From Pyrenopolyporus hunteri (lineage: Eukaryota > Ascomycota > Sordariomycetes > Xylariales > Hypoxylaceae), in the NCBI GenBank assembly GCA_902806595.1, contig CADCXC010000038.1, positions 2,046,001-2,110,000 on the forward strand: DNA of 64,000 nucleotides, in the 5' to 3' direction. A program made the position numbers and the translations under genes. The notes under the pieces are model-generated. The model saw nothing but the letters and a program-made list of their open reading frames with translations. It ran no database searches and was not told where the DNA came from. Each line of letters opens with the position of its first letter. The stretch's first letter is position 1. Of the stretch, positions 23,264-35,369 are shown one piece after another.

Positions 23264-23821
23264 TGGGCCATTTGACCCAAACCGCCAAACCGCCAAAACT
23301 CATGGTTTCATGATCCCATTACACAGTTGACCCGCACTATGCGCTATACTGTATTTTTTCAGCGCTAAGTCCACTATAATTACAGCGTACTTAGCGCTTG
23401 ATTATAGTACCTTCGTATATAGTGCCTCTATCTCCCAGCTACTGTATGCATACACTGTATTCCGCTATAAAGACCACTGTAATTACAGGGCCTTTAGGCT
23501 CAATCGCCCTACTATAGATATACCGTCTATAGTGCTTATGGCGCTTGAGGTCGCTGTCGCTTAGTATACTATTTCGCGTACGTAAAGGTTACGAAGATGC
23601 GCTGTAATTTAGTGGCTATAAGGCGCTGGAAGCTTTGAGATTGGTGAAGTATAAGAACATATTATGATTGGTCAAATTGGTTTGGTGTAACAATGTGCTG
23701 AATGCCCTAGAGTGCCCTATAATTATAGTGGCCTTAGCGGTCAAAAATACAGTATAGCGTATAGTGCGGGCCTACTGTGCATGGGTTTTGGCGGTTTGGC
23801 GGTTTCGGGCATTTGGACCAG
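23264..23821. mobile_element. MITE-like non-autonomous element with long TIRs
   Basis: An element of about 560 bp with inverted ends of roughly 100 bp. The left end carries AAACCGCCAAACCGCCAAAA and then CCCGCACTATGCGCTATACT; the right end carries the same in reverse, differing by a few bases and an about 14-nt insertion on the left. The right terminus reads CTGGTCC inward. It has no coding capacity. Subterminal copies of a motif like CCACTATAATTA recur inside and could fold into hairpins. The terminal motif is shared with the element at 49983-50259. A target-site duplication could not be fixed with confidence. It lies about 290 bp upstream of the mannosyltransferase ATG. Confidence 0.75.
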
Positions 23822-24111
23822 GGTAGGTTGCAACAGAATTCTTTAGTTCGCAGACTCTGCGAAAGCTTCCATGTATGCGTATTGTTGTTTTACGTATCGT
23901 ACTCGAGCCCACAAGACCGATTACCATTTTCAATCCTACCCTGCATATTTGTTTTGAGTCTACTTTTTTTTTTCCTCTTCTCCCTCCTCTCCTAGTCCAA
24001 TCGAACACGCCCCAGCTATCGATATCGTTTTCTCGGCGTTTTCCTCGAACCGGCGGGAAAACAACACCTAGACCATGATCTGAGAAAAGCGCGAGGACAG
24101 AAACCCGTACC

Positions 24112-25531
24112 ATGTTACGACGGATCATCCGTCCTGCACGACGACTGCCGATATGGCTGTTACTTACCGTCGCCGGGCCTTTCATCTTCGAAGTCATCGT
24201 ACACCAATGGCAATATAGCGTGCCACGACCCGCAAGCGAGCTCGACGCACCCTTCTTCACCTCGTGCCAGGAACCCGACATCAGCGCGAAGCGAGAGAAC
24301 GCGGTCTTGGTTATGCTTGCGCGGAATAATGAACTGGAGAAGGCCAACAGAACAGTCACCTCGATCGAGCAACAATTCAACAAATGGTTCAACTACCCCT
24401 TCGTATTCCTAAACGACGAGCGGTGGGACCCCAAGTTTATCGAAGTATTGAATAAAACGACCCGGGGATTGGGAACCTTCGAGGTCATACCGCGGGATCA
24501 GTGGACTTTTCCCGAAGGGGTAGACGTGGACGCGGCGAAGCAGAATATTAAGGAACAAGGCGAAAGGGGCATTCCACATGCCGGAGAAGAAGGGTATCAC
24601 CATATGTGCCGATTTTACTCGGGGTGAGTTCCGCCCCCCTTACCGAAGACATAAAGCTGTGGACATGGCGCCCGGCTCGGGAGAAGCGCAAGCCAAACTA
24701 ACCAGCCCGATAGTCAATTCTACCAACTCGATGTGCTGAAGAAATACAAGTGGTACTGGAGGCTCGAACCCGACGTGGATTTTTCCTGCGCGATCACATA
24801 CGACCCCTTTGTGCAAATGGCACGGCATAAGAAAGTCTACGGGTTTACGATTGCGCTGTGGGAAGTGGGGAAGTCATGCCCAGGTCTATTCCGCTCCATT
24901 GCGGACTGGAAGGAGATGATGGGTATCCCCACGAACAATCTCTGGAAGGCCACGGTCTCTGCCTCGTGGATGCCATACCCATTCCGACGGTTCATGAGCT
25001 GGTTGCCGAGCCGCGACGCTTACGGCGATGCATGGAGCTTGTGCCATTACTGGAGCAATTTCGAGATTGCGGACATGGATTTCTTCCGAACGAGGGCCTA
25101 CCAAGATCTCTTTGACTACTTGGACAAAAAGGGCGGCTTCTACTTCGAGCGGGTAAGCATTTACTTTTTCCCTTTTCTACGACTCTCGCGCTAGGTACGT
25201 GATGATAATCTGACATTCTACACAGTGGGGTGACGCAGCAGTACACTCCCTCGCCATAGCCTTGCTTGTAGATCCGCGCAAGGTACACCACTTCGAAGAC
25301 TTCGGATACCGGCATGCCCACCTATATCAGTGTCCGGCCAACGCGCCGGGCGGACAGCTCCCGGAATCTACGCTGCTTGGGAGCGGGACGTGGGCGCCAG
25401 AGATGGACAACGGCATCGGATGCCGCTGCGAGTGCCCCGGGCCGTCGCCGAACAACTACGGGTCTTACTGCTTAAATAAATTGAAGCAGCCTACTACCAT
25501 AAAACGGCCGTGGTTTTCGTCGTTTCTATAG
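24112..25531 (+). CDS. Alpha-1,2-mannosyltransferase, GT15 (KRE2/KTR/MNT1 family)
   Basis: Three exons, 24112-24623, 24714-25152 and 25226-25531, with introns of 90 and 73 nt, give 1257 nt and 418 residues. It is a type II Golgi membrane protein: a short basic N-terminus, then a signal-anchor (LPIWLLLTVAGPFIF). The GT15 catalytic domain has NAVLVMLARNNEL, FNYPFVFLNDE, YHHMCRFYSGQFYQ (rejoined over intron 1), YWRLEPDVDFSCAI with the EPDV metal/nucleotide motif, and SLCHYWSNFEIADMDFFR with the glutamate known as a key catalytic residue in yeast Kre2. RWGDAAVHS is rejoined over intron 2. The enzyme adds alpha-1,2-mannose from GDP-mannose to O- and N-linked glycans and so affects the cell wall. 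Length is normal; which KTR paralogue it is cannot be said. Confidence 0.93.
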
Positions 25532-26333
25532 TATAGAGCAACGTGGTGGCCACTGTTGATTCTTGCGGTTGGCATCTTGGTTGTCTGTGTTTGTTGTCAC
25601 AACTTCTCGTATTTCCGCTGGGCCATTAGTCGCATTGGATGTATAAATGGGAAGAACTTAGCCTTGGCGCTCGTGGTGCTTCTGGCGTACGTGTACTTAT
25701 ATCATACCGTCGCATGGGGGGAAGGGACAGGAAGAACTGGATACCCCGGGACGAGTACTTGATACACAGGTAGATATACAGGATCATGGATGATTGCATG
25801 CGCACATCTGATGAAGCGAAAAGAAAAGTAATTACAGTCGGTCGTTCTCTTGAAAGAGTCTAGACGTGAAAAAATCTCTCGAGGGACAATCCTTTTCTAT
25901 ATATAAGACGAGACGAGACAATCGACTTTCCACGTGTGCTAGAAAGATGCCCTAAGTGGCAATCGAGTAATAGTCTAAGAGTGAAACATCCCTGAGCATT
26001 CGAACGTCTTTGCTGAACTTCTGTTTCGTAACCGGTAATATGAACACTTCAATTATTAGGTGCTTATAGGGTGTTATTCCAACGCCACACATGTTGGAGA
26101 TGACAATCCGCATCAGCTCTCCTGGCCATACCTAATCTAATAAACGCCCGCAATGCAACTATGACGCCGGCATATAAGCATATATAGAACAGTCATTCAC
26201 CACCCCGTTCTATTCATGTATTCTCTGTAACGTGAAAGCATCCCTCCTCCATTCCGTGGCTTATTACTAGATTTAAATAAGTTCCCTTTCTAATTCCCAA
26301 TAACACCAGGCGCTCTCAACTGAGTCTCAACTT
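25532..26333. other. Convergent intergenic region
   Basis: About 800 nt between the 3' ends of the mannosyltransferase and ERD1 genes. The frame at 25556-25762 is hydrophobic by composition but shows no family and lies directly after the stop. No gene is called. Confidence 0.5.
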
Positions 26334-27667
26334 CTAGTCGTCGTCCTCATACTTGGGGCCCTGGATATTGTAATTCTGGTAGTCCGGAAGCAGAATGTCG
26401 TCGACCTCGAGGCCGGCAACGGTCGTGTTGCGGATCCATTCGGTTTCAACGCGGAAGAAAATCCACACCCATCGACGGAACACCTCGAGCAGCTCGATCA
26501 AGAAGATAGACCCCTCCCAGTCGGCAATCCGCCCTAAGTGCGGGCTCAGCTTTAAGCTCCACGTACACCGCAGCAGCAGGTCCATCGCGATAACGCAGTA
26601 GTACAACGTCGGCGGACCAACATGCAGGCGCCGGCGTAGCCCGAAAGCCTTCAGATCCGGCGCGCTCCTCGCTCGGCTGTCAAACAAAGTCAGGTCCCAA
26701 TCCTTAGCCACGTCCCAATAGAAGCTGTACAGCGAGTTGACGACGCAAGCCACGACCCACGCGCGGTAGTAGCCGACAGGCGGGGGCTGGCCGTCCGGGA
26801 CGCCGCGCTGCAAGGCGCTGAAGACGATGACGGGGAACGCGGTGGCGTACTTGAGCGCGTTGGCCAGGTGCTGGCCGCCCCAGCCCGAGGTCTCGGTGAT
26901 GCGCCCGCGCCGCACCCGGCCGTACTCGATCAGGCACTGGCGCAGGCGGATGAGCGAGGGCACGGCCATGATGAGCGGGACGGCGTAGGCGCCGCCGCAG
27001 CCGCGGTCCGGGCGCGCGGTGGCCCCGCCCCCCTCGCGCCGCAGGAACATGCACAGCGCGACGAACAGGTCGGCGATCACCTTCGCGTAGCTGGTCAGCA
27101 CGTCGGCCAGCAGGATGTCGCCGAACTTGCCGTCCTTGGCCTCGGCGAGCCCGCCGACGCTGATGCGGCGCAGCGTCGCGCGCAGGCGCGCGCGGCCGCC
27201 GTGCGACAGCGACTTGAAGAACGGCGCGAACACGAGGATCCCCAGGAGCACGGCCAGGTACGCGAGAGGCAGCCAGCCGTACGCGAGGACCAGGTCCGGG
27301 TTGCGGTGGGTGAAGACCCAGAAGACGAGCAGGGCGAAGGCGAAGACGGCGGAGAGGACGGTGGCTAGCCGGTACGTGGAGAGGTGGTGCGTCGGGTGGT
27401 GCGGCGACGGACGGCCCGGGTATCGGATCAGCGAGGGCACGTCGATGCCGCAGAGGTAGAGGTAGTGGAGGTTGATGCCCCAGGCCCAGACGGCTGTTTA
27501 GCAGAGAGGTGAGAAGTTAGTTTGAGGTTCGATGGGAGAGGTGATGGCGAGAGAGCAAGCAAGCGAAGTGACGAACCTAGCACGATTATAAAGGCGACGC
27601 GGTATGGCAGAGGAAAGGTCAAGCTGAAGGAGTCGAGCTCCGGCTCGACTGCTGGATCACCGTCCAT
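26334..27667 (-). CDS. erd1: EXS-domain membrane protein ERD1
   Basis: Two exons on the minus strand, 27577-27667 and 26334-27493, with an 83-nt intron (GTTCGT donor), give 1251 nt and 416 residues. The start is the in-frame ATG at 27667 (MDGDPAVEPELDS). Several hydrophobic helices are visible, and the EXS-family signature sequence includes WAWGINLHYLYLCGIDVPSL, DILLADVLTSYAKV, NSLYSFYWDVAKDWDLTLFD and EVFRRWVWIFFRVETEW. Yeast Erd1 acts in the Golgi, where it is needed for retention of HDEL proteins and for normal glycosylation; later work ties it to phosphate recycling from the Golgi lumen. The C-terminus is acidic. The second exon is GC-rich compared with the surroundings. Confidence 0.9.
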
Positions 27668-28306
27668 GGCCCTTGGGACTCGGAGCACGAAGCATCGAGA
27701 CCTGCTCTTTACCGAAAGTCCAGACGGACGGAAACGAGTGAGATCGAATATCGCCGAATTCGAATCGGCGGAGTATGAGACTGTAAAGTCTTTTTTGTTA
27801 GGTGTAATTGGGATAATATAATGCTGGAAGATGGTGGATAAATATTGTAATTTTGTGCAATGTGTTCCCGATAATGATCTAGATCTCGTTTTTTTTTTCT
27901 TTTAATTGAAATTGGCAGATTGGCGACGTCACCTTGGCGCGTTACGAGGCTAAGAGGTACTGTACACGCAACGAGGTAGGACGTACCGTTTAGAACCCAT
28001 GTCCCCCCTGCCGCCTGCGTTAGCGAGTGGGTTTAGTGAGGATGGCCCCTGGCCATTTTAGTGGTTAAGAGCGGTCGGCCCCAATCGCCGAGGTCCAGCA
28101 ACCGCGAAGTACCGACCGACTTACGGCAAAGCTTCACAAGCTTTCACTTCCTTCAAGCTTCAACCCATTTCCGTAAACAAGAAAAACGACGTGATATACT
28201 ACCACCACCACTACCAACGAAAATCCCGCCCAGTGTCTACATCCGAAGCCAATGAGCCTGATTTGACATGCAATATCGACTCGACGTCTTATAGTAATCG
28301 CCCACA
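27668..28306. promoter_or_regulatory. Shared divergent promoter region of erd1 and pex10
   Basis: This 639-nt stretch separates the ATG codons of two head-to-head genes, so it must hold both promoters and 5' UTRs. It includes a T-run near 27890-27901, a common feature of fungal promoters. No specific factor site is claimed. Confidence 0.5.
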
Positions 28307-29563
28307 ATGGCAACCGAACCGCCACCTTCAGCATCTAACACCCCGTCCTCCTCCTCAGCTCCATCTCCCTCCTCATCAACAGCAGCAACCACATCCTCGA
28401 CATCACCAACGTCCCCCTACCCCTACGCGTTTGCCCCCGACATCATTCGCGCCCACCAAAAAGATGCCTACTTCCAAGGCCTCCTCACGAACCAGCTCGG
28501 AGAACTCCACCGGCACCTCCTAGGAGCCAGGTCCGCCCACACCTGGGCCGCCGAGTCCCGCACCATCGCCGACCTATTATACCTATGCCTAACCACGCTG
28601 ATCGGCAACCGCACGCTAGGCGAGGAGTACTGCGGACTGGTGCAAGTCGAATCGGACTCCGGGGCGCTGCCCGCGCTGCCCCGGCGCGCCGCCTACATCG
28701 CCGGGAGCATACTCGCGCCCTACGGCATCGCGCGGCTGCTACCCAAGATCCGGTCGCGCGTGCGCGCCCGCCTGCAGCGGAACCTCGGGCTCTCGTCGAC
28801 GGGCGAAGAAGGAGACGAGCTTTCGGCCGCCCAGCTCAAAGCCCGACGAAGCTGGTCGTACAAAGTGCAGGCGTACCTGCTCGCCAACCTGTCGACGCTC
28901 ACCTCCCCCGCGCACGTCCACGCCGCCAGCCTGGCGCTGTTCTACTTCGGCGGGTCGTACTACGAGCTGGCGAAGCGGCTCGCGGGGCTGCGCTACGTCT
29001 TCACGCGCAAGGTGAAGGAGTCGTCCGACCGCGCCGGATACGAGCTGCTGGGCGTGTTGCTGGTTGTGCAGATGGCGGTGCAGGGATACCTGCACATCCG
29101 GTCGACCCTATCCACGTTCTCCTCCTCCCCCAGCCCCATTACCTCCGCCTCTGCCCCCGACCGTAGCAGCCTGGCCGCCCGGCCCGGAGGCTCGCTCTCC
29201 GTGTCGCTCGACGACGACGCGTACGCGTCCAACAACGAGCTGCTGCTCACGTCGGGGCTCTCGTCGTCGACGGGCGCAACGCGCATCGACGTCGCGGCCG
29301 CGACGCACACCCCGCTGCCGCCGGGCGGCGCCGGCGCCCCGAGGTACGATCTGGCGGACCCCCAGGGCATGCGGTGGATCAAGGGCACGCAGCAGCGCAA
29401 GTGCACGCTGTGCCTCGAGGAGCTGAAGGACCCGTCTGCTACCCCGTGCGGACACGTCTTCTGCTGGTCTTGCATCGGCGACTGGATCCGCGAGAAGCCT
29501 AGGTGCCCTCTATGCCGACACGAGGTCTTGGTCCAGCATATATTGCCGTTGCGCGCGGTGTAG
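28307..29563 (+). CDS. pex10: Peroxisome biogenesis factor 10 (PEX10), RING E3 ligase
   Basis: A single exon of 1257 nt encodes 418 residues. After a Ser/Thr/Pro-rich N-terminus of about 40 residues comes the Pex2/Pex12-type domain ([61 protein letters not shown]). A low-complexity Ser/Pro linker follows, then a C-terminal C3HC4 RING finger at about 366-404: CTLC, CGHVFC, CIGDW, CPLC. All eight zinc ligands are present. PEX10 forms the peroxisomal membrane ubiquitin ligase with PEX2 and PEX12 that recycles the import receptor PEX5. The ATG at 28307 lies in good context. The gene is GC-rich and divergent from erd1. Confidence 0.96.
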   Translation: MATEPPPSASNTPSSSSAPSPSSSTAATTSSTSPTSPYPYAFAPDIIRAHQKDAYFQGLLTNQLGELHRHLLGARSAHTWAAESRTIADLLYLCLTTLIGNRTLGEEYCGLVQVESDSGALPALPRRAAYIAGSILAPYGIARLLPKIRSRVRARLQRNLGLSSTGEEGDELSAAQLKARRSWSYKVQAYLLANLSTLTSPAHVHAASLALFYFGGSYYELAKRLAGLRYVFTRKVKESSDRAGYELLGVLLVVQMAVQGYLHIRSTLSTFSSSPSPITSASAPDRSSLAARPGGSLSVSLDDDAYASNNELLLTSGLSSSTGATRIDVAAATHTPLPPGGAGAPRYDLADPQGMRWIKGTQQRKCTLCLEELKDPSATPCGHVFCWSCIGDWIREKPRCPLCRHEVLVQHILPLRAV

Positions 29564-30217
29564 GGATAAGACGGTGCGGAATTGTATAGGGTGTATGGTG
29601 TGCTAGTGGTACTGGTAGTGGTACACAGGGTAATGGCGCGGTGACATACTAAAAGCAGTTCTCGTTTTCTCGTAAAGGGCGTTAAGGGGGTAGAAGATAT
29701 GTGCGCTTGGGTTTGCTCTATTGTATGTTACGAGAACGAGTATAGTATATTAAGCATAGCAGCACGACATAGCACCACAAGGGAAGAGAAAGAGACCCGT
29801 TAATAATGACATTGGTTCATGTATTGCAGACAGTACGATACATAGCTCTAGACGCGATTAGGAATTCAAACAGCCGCCTCATCCTCCGCGATTATCTGCG
29901 TGTGCCCTAGGCAAAACGTTCGAAAGGACATCCAAGAAACGTACAAGGTTGACGAAGGAAAGCCGATTACCAAGCCGCTCTACTATTCCAACACAAGTTC
30001 CTCTATAGTGAGGCTTCAAGACCAGCTCAGAAGCAGCAAGGTGAATTTTTTTTGTTTTCCCCCGTTCAGAAACCGGTAGATCCCAGAATGTCCGTCCCCT
30101 TCCTCAAACCGCCCATTCCGCGCATAGGTATCACATTATTTCCCCGGAAAATGAAAGAAAAAAAAGCAACCGTGTTAGAACGCCATTCCTCTCGCCTATA
30201 CAGCCGATCGACGCCTT
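29564..30217. other. Convergent intergenic region
   Basis: About 650 nt between the 3' ends of pex10 and the LYAR-like gene. An 88-codon frame at 30052-30318 runs antisense into the LYAR gene and is not credible. Nothing else was seen. Confidence 0.55.
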
Positions 30218-32187
30218 TTAAGCCTCAATCGAGAACAAGACGATCTCGCCCCGGTCATTACGACGCATCCGTAAGGAGCGCCAAAGTTCCTTCTCTTCCG
30301 TCACTCTACCCAGGCTAGTGCCCGACTCCGATCGCTCACGGTGGTATCGCTTGAGAGCCTTGTTCACGCTGCAACCCCGTTCGCTATCGGGGCCTTTGTT
30401 GCATAAGCTTAGAAACAGATCGGATCTCGGCCGGTAAAGGATCATCTGCCCTGACTCTCCGTCTTTCTCGTCCCCTGATTTCGCCTTGTACTCGATTAAT
30501 TTCGGAGCCTTCTCGGAACTTGACCGTTGATGTCGAGTCTTCTTCTCCTTCTTCTCTTTATTCTCTTTGTCAGATAAGTGCTTCCGCTTCTTGGAAACCT
30601 TCGACTTTGAAGTCCCGGAGATGAAAGCCATAAGCCCATCGCTGAGGGAATCCCGACTAGATTTCGGCTTCTGAGGCTTGGCGTGTTTCGTCTTCTTGAT
30701 AGGGCTCGCCGGGGAGTTCTCCCCACCATCACCACCGGAATAGTCCGGCGACGGGGGGAACTGGGACGGACGCATCATACGATTAAGACCGCCGGTCAAG
30801 CCGGAATGCAAGACAGGCGGGGCATCGGTCATCACTTGATCACCGTGCGCCTGGAGCGCTAGGGGTCCGGGCGTCTCGATGTGAAGTTGCTTGCGCTTCT
30901 TAGTTTTCTTCGAGTCTCGTTCGCTATCTTTCGTCTTGGTGCGGCGAATCTTGGGTACGGGTGTCTCGAAAGCGGGAGCCGGCGCACTGCCAGTTCCATA
31001 GCTTTCCATCGCCCCGTCGTCGACCATGTATCCCGCCGGGTCTACGTAGTCATCCGGTTCCTGGTCGAAGCGCACAAGCTGCCGGCCACCACTAGCTTCC
31101 ATGGAACTGCTGAAATATTGTAGGTTGACATTGGATATGTTTGGGGTATTGCCGACCAGGAAGTCAAAAACGTTCACGTTAGGGTCGTCGGCAGCAGCGG
31201 GCGGAGGGGTAGGCGCCTCGGGTGGCGGACGTGCTTGTGCGTCCTCACCGTCATCATGAATTTGATACTGTTGGTAATCTTCAAATTCCTCCGTCACGTC
31301 CTCCACATAAGCGTTATGAGCCATAGCTTGAGAGTTTGCCGAGAGGTCGAAGCCGTTAGATTTTTGTCTCTTAGGTTTGTACAGCGAGCCTTGGTATTTC
31401 TGCTCTTCTGTCATACAACTCTAATAAGGTTGAAATTAGACTTATTCTTCCTCTTAAGTCGGTGGACCTTGCGACTTACACTGTGCGCGCGATACTCGGT
31501 TCCGGGGAAGTGGACCATACAATCAATGCAGGTGAAGGAAGCGCCGCGACAACGACTTTTGTGTGGGTCGAGTTTCTTTTTGGTTAAAACATCACCACAA
31601 GCCTGTGTAGAGAAAAGACCGGAAGTTAGATGGTTGGATGCCAAAATACAGTACAAAAAGGTAGTGGTTCAGAAGATGCGATGAGGAAAACAGAGGATAC
31701 AGAAGACGCTACAGCGGACGCAATTGGGTCTCAGGGGGCGTGTGTTTTATCTGGTTGGAGGGGCAGAGGGGTGCAAGAGATCAGGAGACAGGGCGAAGCG
31801 GCGGTTCCAATATTATGGGGTAAATATAAACAGGGGTGAGTAAGGTGGGTGTGAAGGCTGTGAAGGGTGTGAAGGATGATGGATGGTCAATGCCCAGGTG
31901 ATGCATTAGCTGTGTATGGTGATCGGAGGGATGGTGCGAGAGATCTAAACGGGCCAGAAGAGGCATAAGAGGGACGTGGGAGGGGGGAAAGCGTAACGCG
32001 AAATGTCGTGTGTCGCTCAATAGAGAGAAGCGCCCAGAAGGGAGGGTTGGGCGTGACGGGCCTGGATGGGTTTGGATGGGTTCGATGGGGCAAAGGACCG
32101 TGATGTCAGGCACACTGGGACCCTTGCGAAGGGGGGGTTGAAAATGGATGGAATTGGCAATATTACCTCACACGAGAAAGAGACCAT
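30218..32187 (-). CDS. LYAR-type zinc-finger nucleolar protein
   Basis: Three exons on the minus strand: 32167-32187 (only 7 codons, MVSFSCE), 31480-31602 and 30218-31420, giving 1347 nt and 448 residues. Intron 1 is 564 nt, long for this genome; intron 2 is 59 nt. The first 60 residues are the LYAR zinc finger: FSCEACGDVL, LDPHKSRCRG, FTCIDCMVHFPGTEYRAHSSC. The sequence then reads MTEEQKYQGSLYKPKR, as in fungal relatives. The rest is low in complexity, with Lys/Ser-rich basic stretches (SKSKVSKKRKHLSDKENKEK) typical of nuclear or nucleolar proteins. The C-terminus is better ordered. LYAR proteins bind nucleic acid and act in ribosome biogenesis and gene regulation. The tiny first exon is supported by its fit to the zinc-finger start. 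Confidence 0.88.
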
Positions 32188-34067
32188 GTTTCTAACTGGT
32201 CTAGGCTGGAAGCGATGTGCTGTCGGATACGTGAGATGCTGATTGGAGAGCGGCTGCACGATTTCTTGCGTGTCTCTTCGCTGTGAGTGGCCGAGTGTGA
32301 AATTTGTTGATGTTTTCCGTTACTTTCGCCTCTCTTCTCTTCTTGTCGGGACTGCTGCGAGTGGTAAGGCAGTGAAATGCAGCGTCTGATAGGCCGGGCG
32401 AAGTCGGCTAGGAAACCAGAACCGATAAGGCGAAGAAGTATGGACACCAACCGGCAGGATCTGGAACTCTGGGAATTCCAGCGCGGGAGGAATATAGGAA
32501 TGATAGCCGGGACGCGTTGCCTCGTTGGTATGACAGATGATTACCCTATGTATGTGTATATGAATGTATGTATTGCAGCGTTTTCGCCCCAGTGTGTTAC
32601 TATCTCCTTCGAATAACACTTTCAACGAGACCGGTTTGATGTCACCCACAGCATGCACCGTCCGTAGAGACCTTGTTGCAATTGGACGACTAGGCTGTAG
32701 ATATACCTTCGCGGCGGTGCTATAACGCGAGCGAAGCAGGCAGGATGCAGTGTCTCCGAATCCCAACGGCCGGTCAAACCCAGAATCTGGGGGCGAAGTC
32801 AGCTGGGCAGTAAGTAGGCCAACGTCCCAGGCCCTTTGGAGGGGGGAGTCTCTTTATTATTAGAACAGTCGGCGATATTGGTCTGGGGTAACAGCTGCGC
32901 GCCGTCTTATCATAGGATCTTGGAAAAGGAATTAGAATTAAAGGAATCGGAGACGGAAAGGAATCGGGAACAAAGTCGGGGTATGGCGCAAGTGAAAGAG
33001 CGTAGTAGATAAGCCTAACTGAGCTTTCCAGCCGGAATGAGTGTTTGGTAAACGGCAACGGGCGATCACCAGGCGCTTATGATGAAATTTTCTTCGAGAG
33101 TTTGGAGTGAATGAACTGCGATGAAGTTTTTCGCATTGGGCGCCTTTGCGTTATGCGCTTGCGGGTCTTCAATGGGGGGGGAGGGGGGAAGGGCAGTTGG
33201 CGGGGAGACTATAAAGCCGAAAAAGCAACTGTCAACAACCGTCACAGGTTTAGTAAACTAGTACAAGCTAGTAAACCCAACCTCCCAGCGATAATCAATT
33301 ACCTATCTTGGTTAAGGTAATAGTCAGCAATTGCAGGTGGAGCATTTCATGTGTGAGGTACGTGAGGTACCTCATACATACATGCATGTATAATTGCAGC
33401 AGCGCGTCCACTGATTCGTTTATCTGACAAACGGGCATTAGGCCGGGTGCCACTCCAAGTACTAGTACCCAGGCCGGCAGCCAACCTCGCCGCTAACGTA
33501 GGTACCTAAAGTAAGACAAGCATAATATTAAGTGCTTATTCTAGAACTGCTCCGTCCTCTTTTCACTTGCCATCGTAAAAGCAACAGAAGCAAAGCCGGA
33601 CGCGCATCGCTTTCGTCATCTACGCGGGTTGGTTGCATGTAACAATAACAAATAGGGTAGGTCGATAAGGCATACCCATGCGAGGTATCAATCCTGTGGA
33701 ATAAAACTACGACATGCTCTCAAGTCAGTTTCGTTACAATACCATGCCCCATATCATACCCATACCATGCCTATACCGTGCCCATGCCATGCCCATACCT
33801 ACCCAAATTGCCAAGATAGGCATAGTACCCATATCGGGAGCGCGTCGAGGCGGACCAGGGGACGGCTTGAAACTTTTGACCAGCAACAATTCAGTTTAGC
33901 GTGGTCTATTTCGATCCAAAGCCGCGGCGGCGGCCTTCGAACCCCGGCGCTTGCTGTAATTTATTCGTGATCTATGGATGTATAATAATGGTTCGGTCTC
34001 GTGATCGTACGCAGATCGTGCATACTTTATATATAGGTCCCGGGGGTAGAAAGTAATAACGCGTTCC
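32188..34067. other. Intergenic next to AT-rich block
   Basis: About 1.9 kb with the LYAR-gene promoter at its start and no supported gene. From about 33740 to 33804 there is an imperfect tandem array of CCATRCC-type units. Several open frames are GC-rich by chance and show no family match. Confidence 0.5.
33740..33804. repeat. Imperfect CCATACC/CCATGCC tandem repeat
   Basis: Short units of the form CCATRCC or CATACC repeat about eight times with small spacing changes. It is simple-sequence DNA without coding potential. Confidence 0.6.
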
Positions 34068-35157
34068 ACAGTTTTATTTTCTACTAAATATAATTAAAAG
34101 GTATACCTTTATATAAATTTATATATAAAAATATAAACCTTCGATATAATAATAAATTCGCCTTTTTTTAAATATTATTTTTTTTTAAAAAATTATATAT
34201 ATAATATAAAATTTTTAATTAATTATAAAATTTTTAATTTTAAAATTATTTAAATCGTAATTATATTAAAAAAAATAAATTTAAATATTTAAATTAATTA
34301 TATAAAAAAATAACGTTTTATAAATATTTTATTATCGATAAAAATTTAAAAAAAATTATTATATAAATAACGTAATTTTATAATTTAAAAATTATTATAA
34401 AAACTTTTAATAAATTTAAATTAAAAATTTAATTATATTATATCGAAAAATTTTTTAAAAAATTAAAAATACGAAATTCGATATTATAAAAAATATAATT
34501 TCGAAATTACGTATATATAATTATTAAAAATCATTAATTTTAATCGTATTTAAATTTAAAAAATTTTTATAAAATTTTTAATATCGAAAAAAAAAAATAC
34601 AACGGTTATATATAAATAAATCTTTTAAAAATCGAAATTATATTATTTTTTTTAAATATAAATCGATTAAATCGTTAAATTTTTTAATTAAATTTTTAAT
34701 ATTTAATTTTTAAAATTTTTTAATACGATTTTATAATAATTAATTACATTTTAAAAAAATTAAAATTCGAAAAAAAAATTAAAAATTATACGAAATTTTC
34801 ATTAAATTTTAAAAATAAAAAATATCGTATTAAATTATATTAAAAATTTTTAAAATATTAATTTACATCGAAAATATAATTAAAAAAAAACTTTATATTT
34901 AACGATAAAATTTATTATATAAATTAATTATATTTTTGAAAATTTATTACGATATATTAATTAAAATTTAAAAATTTTTTCGAATTTTTTCGTAATTAAA
35001 ATTATAATAAATAAATATTTTAAAAATCGTTTTAAAATAAAATAAAAAATTTTTATTATATGTAATTTAAAAATTAAAATAAAATTATAATTAAATAATA
35101 TTACGAAATAATTTTATTAAAAATAAAAGTATTTTTAAATAATTTATTTATATAATA

Positions 35158-35369
35158 TTAATAAATACGTACGTAAATAAAATAAAAAAAAAATAATAAA
35201 ATTAATTGCGATAAAATAAAATTAATATTATATAATTATTTAAAAAAAAAAAATATTTAATAAAAAAACCGTAAAAAAAGTTTTTTTTATATAAACGAAA
35301 ATATATAAATATTTTTTTTTCGAAGTATATATTATAAAAAAATACGTATATAAATTAATTAATTATTAT
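35158..35369. repeat. Left LTR-like direct repeat of a dead retroelement
   Basis: The segment from TTAATAAATACGTACGTAAA to AATTAATTAATTATTAT recurs in the same order and direction at 41140-41624, apart from an insertion there. About 190 bp align with only scattered differences despite the AT bias, including CCGTAAAAAAAG against TCGTAAAAAAAA and the shared ATATAAACGAAAATATATAA. The spacing of about 6 kb fits the two LTRs of a short-LTR (Copia-like) element, but the class cannot be read from the ruined interior. Confidence 0.6.

Noticed and set aside
26868..27368. 166-codon frame opposite erd1, and GC-rich frames opposite or inside pex10 (28585-29426)
   Set aside because: These are shadows of GC-rich exons, with Ala/Arg/Pro-rich composition and no family match.
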